A stretch of 64,000 bases of DNA from Cognatundibacterium aquatile (lineage in GTDB: Bacteria; Pseudomonadota; Gammaproteobacteria; Burkholderiales; Burkholderiaceae_D). Shown piece by piece: positions 26,228 to 35,837 of this stretch; the stretch's first letter is position 1, and each line of letters begins with the position of its first letter. The stretch is taken from the NCBI RefSeq assembly GCF_014699135.1, contig NZ_JACOFT010000001.1, positions 744,001-808,000 on the forward strand. Direction: 5' to 3'. The notes beneath the pieces were generated by a model. The model did no database searches. It had not been told where the DNA came from and was given only the letters and a program-made list of their open reading frames with translations. The position numbers and the translations under genes were made by a program.

Positions 26228-27730
26228 ATGAAATTTTCTGAAAAACACGTATTAGTCCTGGGGCTGGGAGAATCCGGTCTCGCAATGGCACGCTGGTTGT
26301 TGCGTGCCGGGGCTCGTCTGCGTGTTGCGGATACCCGCTCTGCACCTGAACGTTTAACGGCGTTACGCGCTTTGAGCAATCAGATTGAATTCATTGCCGG
26401 TGAGTTTTCTGCAGAATTGCTGAACGATATAGATTTTGTGGCAGTCAGCCCCGGTCTTGCTCCCGCGCGCGAACTGCGTGACATCATTCCGGCTGCAGCT
26501 GCGCAGAATATCCCGCTATGGGGCGAGATCGAGTTGTTCGCGCAAGCCCTGTTGAGCCTGAAAGAAGAGCGTGCGTATCAGCCAAAAGTCATTGCGATTA
26601 CCGGCACGAATGGTAAAACTACAGTGACCAGTCTGGTTGGCTTATTGTGCGAACGCGCTGGTTTATCAACCCGTGTCGCTGGCAATATTAGTCCGGCAGT
26701 TCTTGATGTCTTGTACGAAGTGATGGAACAAGACGTTCTGCCACAAGTATGGGTGTTGGAATTATCCAGTTTTCAGTTGCACACGACATTCAGTCTGAAT
26801 GCGGATGTGGCGACCGTGCTTAATATCACCCAGGATCACCTCGACTGGCATGGCAGCATGCAAGCCTATTGCGCTGATAAAGCGCGGATTTTCGGTGAGA
26901 CAACGATACAAGTCCTGAATCGTGACGACGCTTTGGTGATGTCGATGTTGAAGCCACAGGCGGCGGTAATCAGTTTTGGGGTTGATGCGCCAGTGCATAT
27001 CGGTGATCTTGGTCTGCTGAATGAACATGGCATGGGCTGGCTGGCAGTATCTGTTGCGGCGGAAGACGCCCCCGTCGTCACCAGTCGTCGGAAGAAAAAA
27101 GAAGCAGAAGAAATTCCGTGCATGATCACGCGACTGATGCCAACGGATGCTTTGCAGATTCGTGGGCAGCATAATGCAGCGAATGCGCTTGCAGCACTGG
27201 CATTATGTCGTGGCATAGGTCTTTCATTTGCGCCTTTGCTGCACGGCTTACGTGAATATAAAGGTGAGCCGCACCGGGTTGAACTCATCAATAGTGTTGG
27301 TGGTGTTGATTACATCGATGACAGTAAAGGAACGAATGTCGGTGCAACTGTCGCCGCCTTAAAAGGATTGGGGCAGCAGGCTGACGGATTCGACAAACGT
27401 ATCATTCTGATTGCGGGTGGCGAGGGCAAGGGACAGGACTTTTCTCCATTGGCAGATGTGGTCGGACGATATGCGAAGAGTGTATTGCTGATCGGTAAAG
27501 CGAAGGACGAGATTCGTCAGGCGATTTCTACAACGCAGGTCGAGACTCAGGAACTTAACAGCCTGGAGCTTGCGGTGCAGGCGGCGGCAGATATTGCAAA
27601 AGAGGGCGATATTGTTCTGCTGTCCCCTGCTTGTGCGAGTCTGGACATGTTCCGTAACTATGCGCACCGATCCGAGGTCTTTGCTGATGCAGTGCGTGAA
27701 GTAGCATTGTCACGCGGGGAGATTTGTTGA
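26228..27730 (+). CDS. murD: UDP-MurNAc-L-Ala:D-Glu ligase
   Basis: The 500-residue ligase adds D-glutamate to UDP-MurNAc-L-Ala. It starts with the Rossmann-like [18 protein letters not shown] and has the ATP loop [13 protein letters not shown] near residue 123, then [13 protein letters not shown] and [12 protein letters not shown]. It is longer than the E. coli enzyme (about 438 residues). Part of the excess is a basic insert with [10 protein letters not shown] near residue 286, which I believe is usual in Burkholderiales. The stop overlaps the ftsW ATG (TGATG). Confidence 0.95.
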   Translation: MKFSEKHVLVLGLGESGLAMARWLLRAGARLRVADTRSAPERLTALRALSNQIEFIAGEFSAELLNDIDFVAVSPGLAPARELRDIIPAAAAQNIPLWGEIELFAQALLSLKEERAYQPKVIAITGTNGKTTVTSLVGLLCERAGLSTRVAGNISPAVLDVLYEVMEQDVLPQVWVLELSSFQLHTTFSLNADVATVLNITQDHLDWHGSMQAYCADKARIFGETTIQVLNRDDALVMSMLKPQAAVISFGVDAPVHIGDLGLLNEHGMGWLAVSVAAEDAPVVTSRRKKKEAEEIPCMITRLMPTDALQIRGQHNAANALAALALCRGIGLSFAPLLHGLREYKGEPHRVELINSVGGVDYIDDSKGTNVGATVAALKGLGQQADGFDKRIILIAGGEGKGQDFSPLADVVGRYAKSVLLIGKAKDEIRQAISTTQVETQELNSLELAVQAAADIAKEGDIVLLSPACASLDMFRNYAHRSEVFADAVREVALSRGEIC

Positions 27731-28947
27731 TGAAGCAATTGCTCCTGCCAATACAGCGATGGCTGCCATTTTCGGCTCCGGGTCCGGAGACGCAACTGGT
27801 GAATCGTTCGAAAATGATGAACTACGACCAACCATTGGTATGGGTCACCATGATCCTGATGTTATTCGGCATGGTCATGGTGTATTCGGCATCGATCTCT
27901 CTGCCAGACTCACCTAAATATGCGAGCTATAAAAATTCGCATTTTCTGGTGCGCCAGGCGATGTTTGTATTGGTCTCGATTATCGCAGCTGCTCTGGTAT
28001 TTCGTATGCCCGTTTTGACCTGGCAAAAACTGGCACCGTATTTGTTCGTCTTCACTTTGATTTTGCTGGTCGCGGTTCTGATCCCAGGACTCGGTAAGGG
28101 TGTGAATGGCGCGAAACGCTGGCTTTCATTCAAGGTATTTAATTTGCAGCCATCCGAGTTCATGAAGTTATTCATGGTGCTGTATGCCGCTGACTATACG
28201 GTGCGTAAACAAGAATATATGCACAAGCTGACCAAGGGCTTCGTTCCTATGCTGGCAGCTGTGGGCGTCGTGGGATTGTTGCTGCTGCTGGAGCCCGATC
28301 TTGGCGCTTTCGGTGTGATTGTCTGTATTGCGATGGGCATACTTTTTCTGGGTGGGATTAATGGCATCTGGTTCGGTGGTATCGCCGCAACGCTGGTGGG
28401 TATTTTCACGATGGTTATTTTGCTGTCGCCGTGGCGCCGCGAACGTATCTTTGCGTACCTGAGTCCGTTTGACGATGATCATGCGCTTGGCAAAGCGTAT
28501 CAATTGACGCATTCGCTGATTGCGTTCGGGCGCGGCGAGTTGTTTGGTGTCGGCTTGGGTGCCAGCGTTGAAAAATTACATTATCTGCCGGAGGCACATA
28601 CGGATTTTCTGTTGGCCGTGATCGGTGAAGAGTTGGGTTTCGTCGGTGTGACTGTCGTCGTTTTATTGTTTTATTGGATCATCAAACGCGCATTTGAAAT
28701 TGGCAGACAAGCGATCGCGCTGGATCAGACTTTCGCCGGTCTGACCGCGAAGGGAATCGGCATCTGGATTGGTGTACAGGCGTTTATCAATATGGGCGTG
28801 AATCTCGGATTGTTGCCAACCAAAGGTCTGACTTTGCCGTTGATGAGCTATGGTGGTTCTGGTGTGTTAATTAATTGTGTGGGGCTGGCTATCTTGCTGC
28901 GGGTCGATTATGAAAATCGCGTTTTGATGCGTGGAGGCCGCTTATGA
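27730..28947 (+). CDS. ftsW: Septal peptidoglycan glycosyltransferase FtsW
   Basis: This SEDS-family membrane protein polymerises septal glycan strands with FtsI. It has 405 residues from ATG 27730, with about ten transmembrane segments. Conserved elements include MVYSAS in the first helix region, GAKRWLSFKVFNLQPSEF, LEPDLGAFGV and a C-terminal LPLMSYGGSGVLINC. A TTG codon six bases upstream (27724) is in frame, but GGGGAG sits 8 bases before the ATG, which decides the start. The stop overlaps murG. Confidence 0.95.
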   Translation: MKQLLLPIQRWLPFSAPGPETQLVNRSKMMNYDQPLVWVTMILMLFGMVMVYSASISLPDSPKYASYKNSHFLVRQAMFVLVSIIAAALVFRMPVLTWQKLAPYLFVFTLILLVAVLIPGLGKGVNGAKRWLSFKVFNLQPSEFMKLFMVLYAADYTVRKQEYMHKLTKGFVPMLAAVGVVGLLLLLEPDLGAFGVIVCIAMGILFLGGINGIWFGGIAATLVGIFTMVILLSPWRRERIFAYLSPFDDDHALGKAYQLTHSLIAFGRGELFGVGLGASVEKLHYLPEAHTDFLLAVIGEELGFVGVTVVVLLFYWIIKRAFEIGRQAIALDQTFAGLTAKGIGIWIGVQAFINMGVNLGLLPTKGLTLPLMSYGGSGVLINCVGLAILLRVDYENRVLMRGGRL

Positions 28948-30026
28948 CTTCAGTCTCACCGAAAAAGCTCATGATTATGGCGGCGGGTACTGGCGGTCAT
29001 ATTTTCCCGGGGCTGGCAATTGCAGAATTGATGCGGGAACGCGGCTGGGAAGTGTCCTGGCTCGGAACCATGACAGGCATGGAGTGCCAGATTGTTCCTA
29101 AGTATCAAATTCCTATGGATAGCCTGGACTTCACCGGTTTGCGAGGCAAAGGCTGGAAACACAGCGTGACCGGGGCTTTCAAACTGATCGCCAGTTTTTT
29201 TCATTGCGCACGCATTTTCAGTCAGCGTCGGCCTGATGTTGTGCTTGGTATGGGCGGCTATGTGACGGTACCAGGCGGTGTTGTCGCCGCCTTGCGTGGT
29301 ACTCCGCTGGTATTGATGAATGCCGATGCCGCATTGTTGTTGTCGAATAAAGCGTTGAAACCATTTGCCAGCAAACTGTTATTTGGACTGCCGTCTGAGA
29401 GTTTATCCGTAGATCAAAAAATCGCTTTGACCGGTAATCCTGTGCGTCAGGAAATTACGGCTTTGCCTGCACCCGCAACGCGTTATGCGCAGCGTACAGG
29501 TGCTTTACGTATTCTGGTTGTCGGCGGTAGCCTTGGCGCAAAAGTGTTGAATGATTGCCTGCCACAAGCACTGGCATTGATTCCGGAAGCGCAGCGTCCG
29601 ACGTTAACTCATCAGTCAGGCAAACAAAATATTGATGCTTTGCGTGCGAATTACGCGCAAGCTGGCGTGCAGGCCGAGATACTCGATTTCATCGACGACA
29701 TGCCGCAGCGTTATGCTGAGGCAGATCTGGTGATTTGCCGCGCTGGTGCCATTACGGTATCGGAGTTAACTGCAGCAGGTGTTGCCAGCATACTCGTACC
29801 TTTTATGGCTTCCAGTACGTCGCATCAAAAGGAAAATGCCACCTGGATGGCACAGCAGCAGGCCGCAGTTTATCTGCCTCAGTCGGAGCTGACACCGGCG
29901 CTGTTGGCTGAAAAATTACAGGCGCTTGATCGCCACCAATGTTTGCAGATGGCAGAGAAAGCGTATGCACTCGGTCAACGCGAAGCGAATGCAAACATTG
30001 CAAAAATTCTGGAAGCATTAGCATGA
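28944..30026 (+). CDS. murG: Lipid II synthase (GlcNAc transferase) MurG
   Basis: This 360-residue GT28 glycosyltransferase on the inner face of the membrane adds GlcNAc to lipid I. The N-terminal domain has the glycine-rich [18 protein letters not shown] and [11 protein letters not shown] loops. The C-terminal domain has [13 protein letters not shown] and the UDP-GlcNAc-binding [15 protein letters not shown] with the conserved Glu. Its GGAGG ribosome-binding site lies at the end of ftsW, with an ATGA overlap. It likewise overlaps murC. Confidence 0.96.
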   Translation: MTSVSPKKLMIMAAGTGGHIFPGLAIAELMRERGWEVSWLGTMTGMECQIVPKYQIPMDSLDFTGLRGKGWKHSVTGAFKLIASFFHCARIFSQRRPDVVLGMGGYVTVPGGVVAALRGTPLVLMNADAALLLSNKALKPFASKLLFGLPSESLSVDQKIALTGNPVRQEITALPAPATRYAQRTGALRILVVGGSLGAKVLNDCLPQALALIPEAQRPTLTHQSGKQNIDALRANYAQAGVQAEILDFIDDMPQRYAEADLVICRAGAITVSELTAAGVASILVPFMASSTSHQKENATWMAQQQAAVYLPQSELTPALLAEKLQALDRHQCLQMAEKAYALGQREANANIAKILEALA

Positions 30027-31408
30027 AGCATAAAGTTAAACATATTCATTTTGTCGGTATTGGCGGCTCAGGCATGAGTGGTATCGCCGAGGTCTTACTC
30101 AATCTCGGATACACCATTTCAGGTTCAGATCTGAGTAGCAACTCTGCGTCGCAACGTCTCGCAAGCCTCGGTGCTGACGTGAAGATCGGGCATGCGGCGG
30201 AAAATATTGCAGGAGCGGACGCGGTTGTGACGTCAACGGCAGTGAAAGCAGATAACCCGGAAGTGATCGCTGCCAGAGCGAAGCACATTCCTATCGTGCC
30301 ACGCGCGCTGATGTTGGCCGAGCTGATGCGTCTGAAGAGCGGCATTGCGATTGCCGGCACACATGGCAAGACAACGACGACCAGTCTGGTGGCGAGCGTG
30401 TTGGCGCAAGGTGGTTTTGATCCTACGTTTGTGATTGGCGGACGCCTTAACAGTGCTGGTGCCAATGCTAAATTAGGAAGTGGCGATTTCATCGTTGCCG
30501 AGGCGGATGAGTCGGACGCTTCATTTCTGAATCTGTTGCCAGTGATAGAAGTCATCACGAATATCGATGCCGATCACATGGAAACCTATGGACATGATTT
30601 TGCGCGACTGAAACAGGCATTCATTGAATTCACGCAACGCCTGCCATTTTATGGCGTTGCTGTGTTGTGCGTGGATGATTCGAATGTACGTGAAATCATG
30701 CCGTTTATCTCTAAGCCTGTCGTCACTTACGGTTTTCGGGAAGATGCAGATGTCCGCGCGATTGACGCGATTGCTGCCGATGGCAAGATGCATTTCACCG
30801 TGGTGCAGGATGGTTATGCTGATATGCGAGTGAGTTTAAATCAGCCTGGTATGCATAATGTTCAGAACGCCTGCGCTGCGATTGCGATCGCGCGTGAAGT
30901 CGGCGTCGCAGATGAAGCGACACAAAAAGCATTGAGCGAATTCAATGGTGTGGGGCGTCGCTTTACCCGTTATGGTGAAATCGCTTTGGCCAGTGGTGGC
31001 AGTTTCGCACTGGTAGATGATTATGGTCATCATCCGGTCGAAATGGCGGCAACCCTGGCGGCCGCGCGTGGCGCTTATCCGGGACGTCGTTTAGTTCTGG
31101 CATTTCAGCCGCACCGCTATACCCGGACACGCGATTTGTTTGAGGATTTTGTTAAAGTCATTTCTACAGCTGACGCTGCCGTGCTGGCGGAAGTGTATGC
31201 CGCAGGCGAAGCGCCGATACTCGCCGCTGACGGACGTTCACTGGCACGCGCCTTGCGGGTGATGGGAAAAATAGAGCCGGTATTTGTTGAGGAAATACAA
31301 GAGATGCCGGAAAGCTTGTTACACGTCCTAAAAGATGGTGACGTGTTGATTGTGATGGGTGCAGGATCTATCAGTGCAGTGCCGGCAAAACTGGCACAGG
31401 CAAAATAA
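30023..31408 (+). CDS. murC: UDP-MurNAc:L-alanine ligase
   Basis: The 461-residue first Mur ligase of the stem-peptide pathway begins [20 protein letters not shown], a Rossmann-type nucleotide site. The ATP loop is [17 protein letters not shown] near residue 112, and the Mur signature [10 protein letters not shown] follows. The frame is open further upstream inside murG, but the ATG at 30023 forms the ATGA overlap typical of this cluster and gives the conserved N-terminus. The gap to ddl is 18 bp. Confidence 0.96.
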   Translation: MKHKVKHIHFVGIGGSGMSGIAEVLLNLGYTISGSDLSSNSASQRLASLGADVKIGHAAENIAGADAVVTSTAVKADNPEVIAARAKHIPIVPRALMLAELMRLKSGIAIAGTHGKTTTTSLVASVLAQGGFDPTFVIGGRLNSAGANAKLGSGDFIVAEADESDASFLNLLPVIEVITNIDADHMETYGHDFARLKQAFIEFTQRLPFYGVAVLCVDDSNVREIMPFISKPVVTYGFREDADVRAIDAIAADGKMHFTVVQDGYADMRVSLNQPGMHNVQNACAAIAIAREVGVADEATQKALSEFNGVGRRFTRYGEIALASGGSFALVDDYGHHPVEMAATLAAARGAYPGRRLVLAFQPHRYTRTRDLFEDFVKVISTADAAVLAEVYAAGEAPILAADGRSLARALRVMGKIEPVFVEEIQEMPESLLHVLKDGDVLIVMGAGSISAVPAKLAQAK

Positions 31409-31426
31409 ATGAAGTGATACAAAATC

Positions 31427-32386
31427 ATGAGCGAAATTGATTATAAATCTTTAGGTAAAGTCGGCGTTTTGTTTGGCGGGCGTTCTGCTGAGCACGATAT
31501 CTCCATCATGTCTGGCAGCGGCGTATTGGCAGCGCTGAAAAGCAAGGGCGTCGATGCGCATGCCTTCGATCCTGCTGAACGCAGTATTGCGGAATTAGCT
31601 GCTGAAAAATTTGATCGCGTGTTTATCGCATTGCATGGTCGATATGGTGAAGACGGCAGTATGCAAGGTGTGCTGGAACAGTTAAATATTCCGTATACCG
31701 GCAGCGGTGTCATGGCATCTGCGATTGCCATGGACAAAATTTTTACGAAGCGCATTTGGCAAACCCATGGCATCAGCACGCCGGGCTACGCTGTGTTGAA
31801 CGCGCAATCTGATTTAGCAGCGATTACTCAGAACCTGGGTTTGCCGCTGATCATGAAGCCGCCACACGAGGGCTCGACGATAGGAATTACTAAAGTGAAT
31901 ACTGCTGCTGAAATGCAGCAGGCGTATACGCTTGCCGCGCAGTTTGATGAAGTCGTGCTGGCGGAGGAATTTATTGAGGGGCGTGAATTCACTGTTGCCG
32001 TACTCGGCAGAGGTGAGCAGGCTTATGCATTGCCCATCATTGAAATCGTTGCACCGGATGGTAACTATGATTATCAGAACAAATATTTTACCGACGATAC
32101 GCAATACCTGTGTCCCGCACCACTGGATGCGGTACTGACAACAGAGATTCAGCAAATGGCTGTGGAGGCTTATCGCGCACTAGATTGTGAAGGCTGGGCA
32201 AGGATAGACGTGTTGGTACGTCATTCTGATCAGCGTCCATTTTTGCTGGAGATAAATACCTCGCCAGGTATGACAGGGCATTCACTGGTACCGATGGCTG
32301 CCAAAGCAACTGGGATGAGTTACGAGGATCTGTGCGTTGAAATTTTAAAAACAGCACGCTTGAAAATCCGTACTGAAACAAAGTAA
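31427..32386 (+). CDS. ddl: D-alanine:D-alanine ligase
   Basis: This 319-residue ATP-grasp ligase makes the D-Ala-D-Ala dipeptide used by MurF. Signatures are [19 protein letters not shown] at the N-terminus, [17 protein letters not shown], the ATP-grasp [15 protein letters not shown], and the metal site [19 protein letters not shown]. The YxxK-type Tyr of the Ddl active site is in the expected [13 protein letters not shown] region. It matches the DdlB type found inside dcw clusters. The gap to ftsQ is 14 bp. Confidence 0.95.
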   Translation: MSEIDYKSLGKVGVLFGGRSAEHDISIMSGSGVLAALKSKGVDAHAFDPAERSIAELAAEKFDRVFIALHGRYGEDGSMQGVLEQLNIPYTGSGVMASAIAMDKIFTKRIWQTHGISTPGYAVLNAQSDLAAITQNLGLPLIMKPPHEGSTIGITKVNTAAEMQQAYTLAAQFDEVVLAEEFIEGREFTVAVLGRGEQAYALPIIEIVAPDGNYDYQNKYFTDDTQYLCPAPLDAVLTTEIQQMAVEAYRALDCEGWARIDVLVRHSDQRPFLLEINTSPGMTGHSLVPMAAKATGMSYEDLCVEILKTARLKIRTETK

Positions 32387-32400
32387 AAAAGGAATAACTG

Positions 32401-33183
32401 ATGTGGCATGACGTCAAACTGATGAACAACACGGCAAATGCCTTATTCGGCATGGTGCTGTTCATTCTGATGATGTCTGGCGTCTGGTGGGTGATACAAC
32501 GCCCGATGTTCACATTGGCCTCGATCCGGGTGGAAGGCATGAGTTCGCAAGCCTTAAAACACGTGAATGCGTTGACGATTAAAAATTCAGCCATTCCACG
32601 AATCAGAGGAAATTTTTTTACGGCGAATCTGGATGCAGTACGCGGTGCTTTCGAAAGCGTTCCATGGGTAAGAAAAGCGAGTATTCAGAGAGAGTGGCCG
32701 AATAAGCTGATTGTGAAACTGGACGAGCATGTTGTGTTAGGCACCTGGGGGGATGACGGTCGTTTGATTTCTGTGAGTGGTGATGTGTTTACCGCCAATC
32801 TTGCCGAAGCAGAAGAAGACGCTGATCTGATTAACCTGAGCGGCCCTGATGGCAGTGAAAAAGAAGTGCTGACGCAGTATCAGGAATTTAAAAAATGGTT
32901 TTCCAGAATAAATCTTGAACCGGACGAAGTGAAATATTCCAGTCGGTATGCATGGAGCGTCAAGTTAAATAATGGCATGCAGGTAGAGTTGGGCAGGGTG
33001 CAGGACGGTAAGACTTTGCAGGATAGAGTGGATAAATTGATGACGGTCTATCCGCAATTGATATCGAGTCTGGAAGATAGTATTCAAAGTGTAGATATGC
33101 GTTATCCAAATGGATTGGCGTTGAAATCCAGCCACAGTTCCATGGGATTGAAAAAGCAAACAAAAGCAAGTGGAAAGACATGA
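32401..33183 (+). CDS. ftsQ: Cell division protein FtsQ
   Basis: This 260-residue bitopic protein has one membrane helix (MVLFILMMSGVWWVI, about residues 17-31). A POTRA domain follows (FTLASIRVEGMSSQALKHVN) and then the FtsQ beta domain (VRKASIQREWPNKLIVKLDEH). FtsQ anchors the FtsB-FtsL complex at the divisome. The C-terminal tail is basic. The end overlaps ftsA by four bases (ATGA). Confidence 0.95.
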   Translation: MWHDVKLMNNTANALFGMVLFILMMSGVWWVIQRPMFTLASIRVEGMSSQALKHVNALTIKNSAIPRIRGNFFTANLDAVRGAFESVPWVRKASIQREWPNKLIVKLDEHVVLGTWGDDGRLISVSGDVFTANLAEAEEDADLINLSGPDGSEKEVLTQYQEFKKWFSRINLEPDEVKYSSRYAWSVKLNNGMQVELGRVQDGKTLQDRVDKLMTVYPQLISSLEDSIQSVDMRYPNGLALKSSHSSMGLKKQTKASGKT

Positions 33184-34412
33184 CAAAAGACGCAAAAAAT
33201 CTGATCGTTGGTCTCGATATCGGAACCTCCAAAGTGGTGGCGGTTGTCGCTGAAGTCATGCCGGATGGCAGGCATGAAGTGATCGGCCTGGGACAGCACG
33301 AATCGAAAGGCCTGAAAAAAGGCGTGGTCGTGAATATTGAGGCGACCGTCGAATCGATACAGCGTGCGCTTGAAGAAGCCGAGCTGATGGCGGACTGTAA
33401 GATCAGTCGTGTTTATACCGGCATTGCAGGTAGTCATATCCGCAGCTTTAATTCCAGCGGCATGGTGGCGATTAAAGATAAGGAAGTCACCGCCGCCGAC
33501 GTGTCGCGCGTAATCGAAACGGCAAAAGCGGTCAACATTCCGACTGATCAGCAGCTGCTGCATACCTTGCCTCAGGAATTCATTGTCGATAGTCAGGATG
33601 ATGTACGTGAACCGATAGGTATGAGCGGTATCCGTCTCGAAGTCAAAGTACATATCGTGACTGGCGCCGTTTCTGCTGTCCAGAATATTGTGAAATGCGT
33701 GCGCCGTTGTGGACTGGAAGTGTCCGATCTGATTCTGCAACCGATGGCGTCGGCAGAAGCGGTGCTGACGAAAGACGAAAAAGAACTCGGCGTTGTTCTG
33801 ATTGATATTGGCGGCGGCACGACAGACGTGGCGGTCTTCAGTGAAGGCGCGATTCGTCATACGGCTGTGATTCCGATTGCAGGTGATCAGATCACGAATG
33901 ATATTGCGATGGCTTTGCGCACACCGACTTCGGAAGCGGAAGAAATCAAAGTGCGTTTCGGTGTTGCCAAACAAGTGCTCGCTGATCCGGCGGATACGCT
34001 GGATGTGCCGGGGCTGGGTGATCGTGGTCCGCGCTCGTTGTCACGTCAGGCGTTGGCAGCAGTGATTGAACCACGTGTTGAAGAGTTATTTGCGCTGGTG
34101 CACCAGGTGGTACGTGAATCCGGTTATGAAGATGTGCTCTCATCAGGCATCGTTTTAACAGGCGGATCGTCAGCGATGCCAGGTATGGTCGAGATGGCGG
34201 AAGATATATTTTTAAAGCCAACGAGATTAGGGATGCCAGCGTACAGCGGACAACTTGCTGATGTTGTCAGAAGTCCGCGTTACGCCACTGTTTTAGGGTT
34301 GTTGTTGGAAGCGAAGAAGCAGTATTTGCGCGGTCATCTTGTGACAAGGCAGGAAGGTTCAGCAAAAGCAGTCTGGCAGCGCATGAAAGAGTGGTTTTTG
34401 GGGAATTTTTAA
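33180..34412 (+). CDS. ftsA: Cell division protein FtsA
   Basis: This 410-residue actin-like ATPase tethers FtsZ to the membrane. N-terminal IVGLDIGTSKVVAVVAEV is the phosphate-1 loop. The SHI domain insertion follows at about residues 85-165. VLIDIGGGTTDVAVFSEGAI is phosphate-2 and GIVLTGGSSAMPGMVEMAE the adenosine region. The C-terminal amphipathic segment (AVWQRMKEWFLGNF) is the membrane-targeting helix. It is separated from ftsZ by 120 bp holding a promoter. Confidence 0.96.
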   Translation: MTKDAKNLIVGLDIGTSKVVAVVAEVMPDGRHEVIGLGQHESKGLKKGVVVNIEATVESIQRALEEAELMADCKISRVYTGIAGSHIRSFNSSGMVAIKDKEVTAADVSRVIETAKAVNIPTDQQLLHTLPQEFIVDSQDDVREPIGMSGIRLEVKVHIVTGAVSAVQNIVKCVRRCGLEVSDLILQPMASAEAVLTKDEKELGVVLIDIGGGTTDVAVFSEGAIRHTAVIPIAGDQITNDIAMALRTPTSEAEEIKVRFGVAKQVLADPADTLDVPGLGDRGPRSLSRQALAAVIEPRVEELFALVHQVVRESGYEDVLSSGIVLTGGSSAMPGMVEMAEDIFLKPTRLGMPAYSGQLADVVRSPRYATVLGLLLEAKKQYLRGHLVTRQEGSAKAVWQRMKEWFLGNF

Positions 34413-34446
34413 GTAGCTTTTTGTATCGTAATTGGTGTACTCATTT

Positions 34447-34508
34447 TATAATGGTTTGATCTACAGTTATTAGTCGCTAGTCGTCACATCTTGTGATCAT
34501 TAGCGACT
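34447..34508 (+). promoter_or_regulatory. ftsZ-proximal promoter and leader hairpin
   Basis: A perfect -10 hexamer TATAAT lies at 34447-34452; the -35 is weak. The predicted leader holds a two-part stem: AGTCGCTA (34472-34479) with TAGCGACT (34501-34508), and inside it TCACA (34484-34488) with TGTGA (34492-34496). The ribosome-binding site GGAGG follows about 15 bp later. This suggests ftsZ expression separate from the main dcw transcript, possibly tuned by mRNA structure. Confidence 0.6.
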
Positions 34509-34535
34509 GGTAACTGCCTATCTGGAGGAGTCATG

Positions 34536-35732
34536 ATGGAGTTCGATATGGTTGATAACGCCACACAAGGTACTGTAATCAAAGTGGTTGGCGTGGGTGG
34601 TGCCGGCGGCAATGCTGTTCAGCACATGATCAATAAAGGGGTTTGCGGCGTTGAATTCATCGCCGCAAATACGGATGCGCAAGCATTGCTGCAATCCAAA
34701 GCGCATAACGTGATTCAAATCGGTGAAACCGGTTTGGGTGCTGGTATGAAACCGGAAGTCGGTCGTAAGCTGGCAGAAGATTCACGTGCCCGCATCGAAG
34801 ACGCATTGCGTGGCGCACACATGGTCTTTATCGCTGCTGGTATGGGTGGTGGTACCGGTACCGGTGCAGCACCAGTCGTGGCACAAGTGGCGAAAGAGCT
34901 TGGTGCCTTAACCGTGGCGGTGGTTTCCAAACCTTTTTCTTACGAAGGTAAGAAATGCATGGACATCGCTGATGAAGGTCTGGATGCGCTGACCCAGCAC
35001 GTCGATTCGCTGATCATCATTCTCAACGAAAAACTCGAAGAGATTTATGAAGACGACAGCATGATCGAATGGCTGCAACATGCGGATGATGTGCTGAATA
35101 ATGCCGTTGCCGGTATTGCTGAAATCATCAATGTACCGGGTCATATCAATGTTGACTTCAACGACGTGAAAACGATCATGGGTGAGCAAGGTAAAGCAAT
35201 GATGGGTACGGCGACAGCATCCGGTGTTGATCGCGCACGCATCGCTGCTGAGCAAGCCGTTGCATCACCTTTGCTGGATGGTATTGATTTGTCCGGTGCG
35301 CGTGGTGTATTGGTGAATGTGACTGCCAGCCGTAGCCTCAAAGGTAAAGAAATTAAAGAAGTCATGGCAGCTGTGCGCGCATTCGCAGCACCGGATGCAT
35401 CGATTGCTCAAGGTATCGCATACGACGACACCATGGGTGACGATATCCGTGTGACGGTCGTTGCAACAGGATTGGGACGCGGTAAGAAAAATATTCAGCT
35501 GGTGCAAACACCGATGCTGCGTACCGGTACCAATAATGAGCCGATGATGGCTGCGGCGATGGCTACAACGACAGTGTCGAATGGTATGGCAAGCGCTGCA
35601 CCAGCATTTGACGGATTGAGCAAGCCAGCAGTATGGCGTCGCGAATCTGCGTCAGACACGGTGCGTGCGTTAGAAAAAAATGGCATGGAAACGTACGACA
35701 TTCCAGCATTTTTGCGTAAGCAGGCAGACTGA
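34536..35732 (+). CDS. ftsZ: Cell division GTPase FtsZ
   Basis: This 398-residue tubulin homologue forms the Z ring. GTP-binding elements are VVGVGGAGGNAVQHM, the tubulin signature GGGTGTGAAPVVA near residue 107, and the synergy-loop NVDFNDVKTIM. The end, YDIPAFLRKQAD, is the conserved C-terminal peptide that binds FtsA and other partners. ATG codons occur at 34533 and 34536. The second is 7 bases from GGAGG and gives the MEF start usual in this group. A strong terminator follows 19 bp after the stop and ends the dcw cluster. Confidence 0.97.
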   Translation: MEFDMVDNATQGTVIKVVGVGGAGGNAVQHMINKGVCGVEFIAANTDAQALLQSKAHNVIQIGETGLGAGMKPEVGRKLAEDSRARIEDALRGAHMVFIAAGMGGGTGTGAAPVVAQVAKELGALTVAVVSKPFSYEGKKCMDIADEGLDALTQHVDSLIIILNEKLEEIYEDDSMIEWLQHADDVLNNAVAGIAEIINVPGHINVDFNDVKTIMGEQGKAMMGTATASGVDRARIAAEQAVASPLLDGIDLSGARGVLVNVTASRSLKGKEIKEVMAAVRAFAAPDASIAQGIAYDDTMGDDIRVTVVATGLGRGKKNIQLVQTPMLRTGTNNEPMMAAAMATTTVSNGMASAAPAFDGLSKPAVWRRESASDTVRALEKNGMETYDIPAFLRKQAD

Positions 35733-35751
35733 TTTATCTGTCGTACTCATT

Positions 35752-35783
35752 AAAAAAGCCCGCATACAATGCGGGCTTTTTTT
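35752..35783. terminator. Bidirectional terminator after ftsZ
   Basis: The stem GCCCGCAT / ATGCGGGC (35758-35765 / 35769-35776) has a 3-base loop, flanked by A6 on the left and T7 on the right. It also serves the convergent protease gene. Confidence 0.92.
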
Positions 35784-35837
35784 ATTTTTGGCAAAATTAA
35801 TCGAGGTACGCCCTCGATACATCCGGGGCGTTATTTC

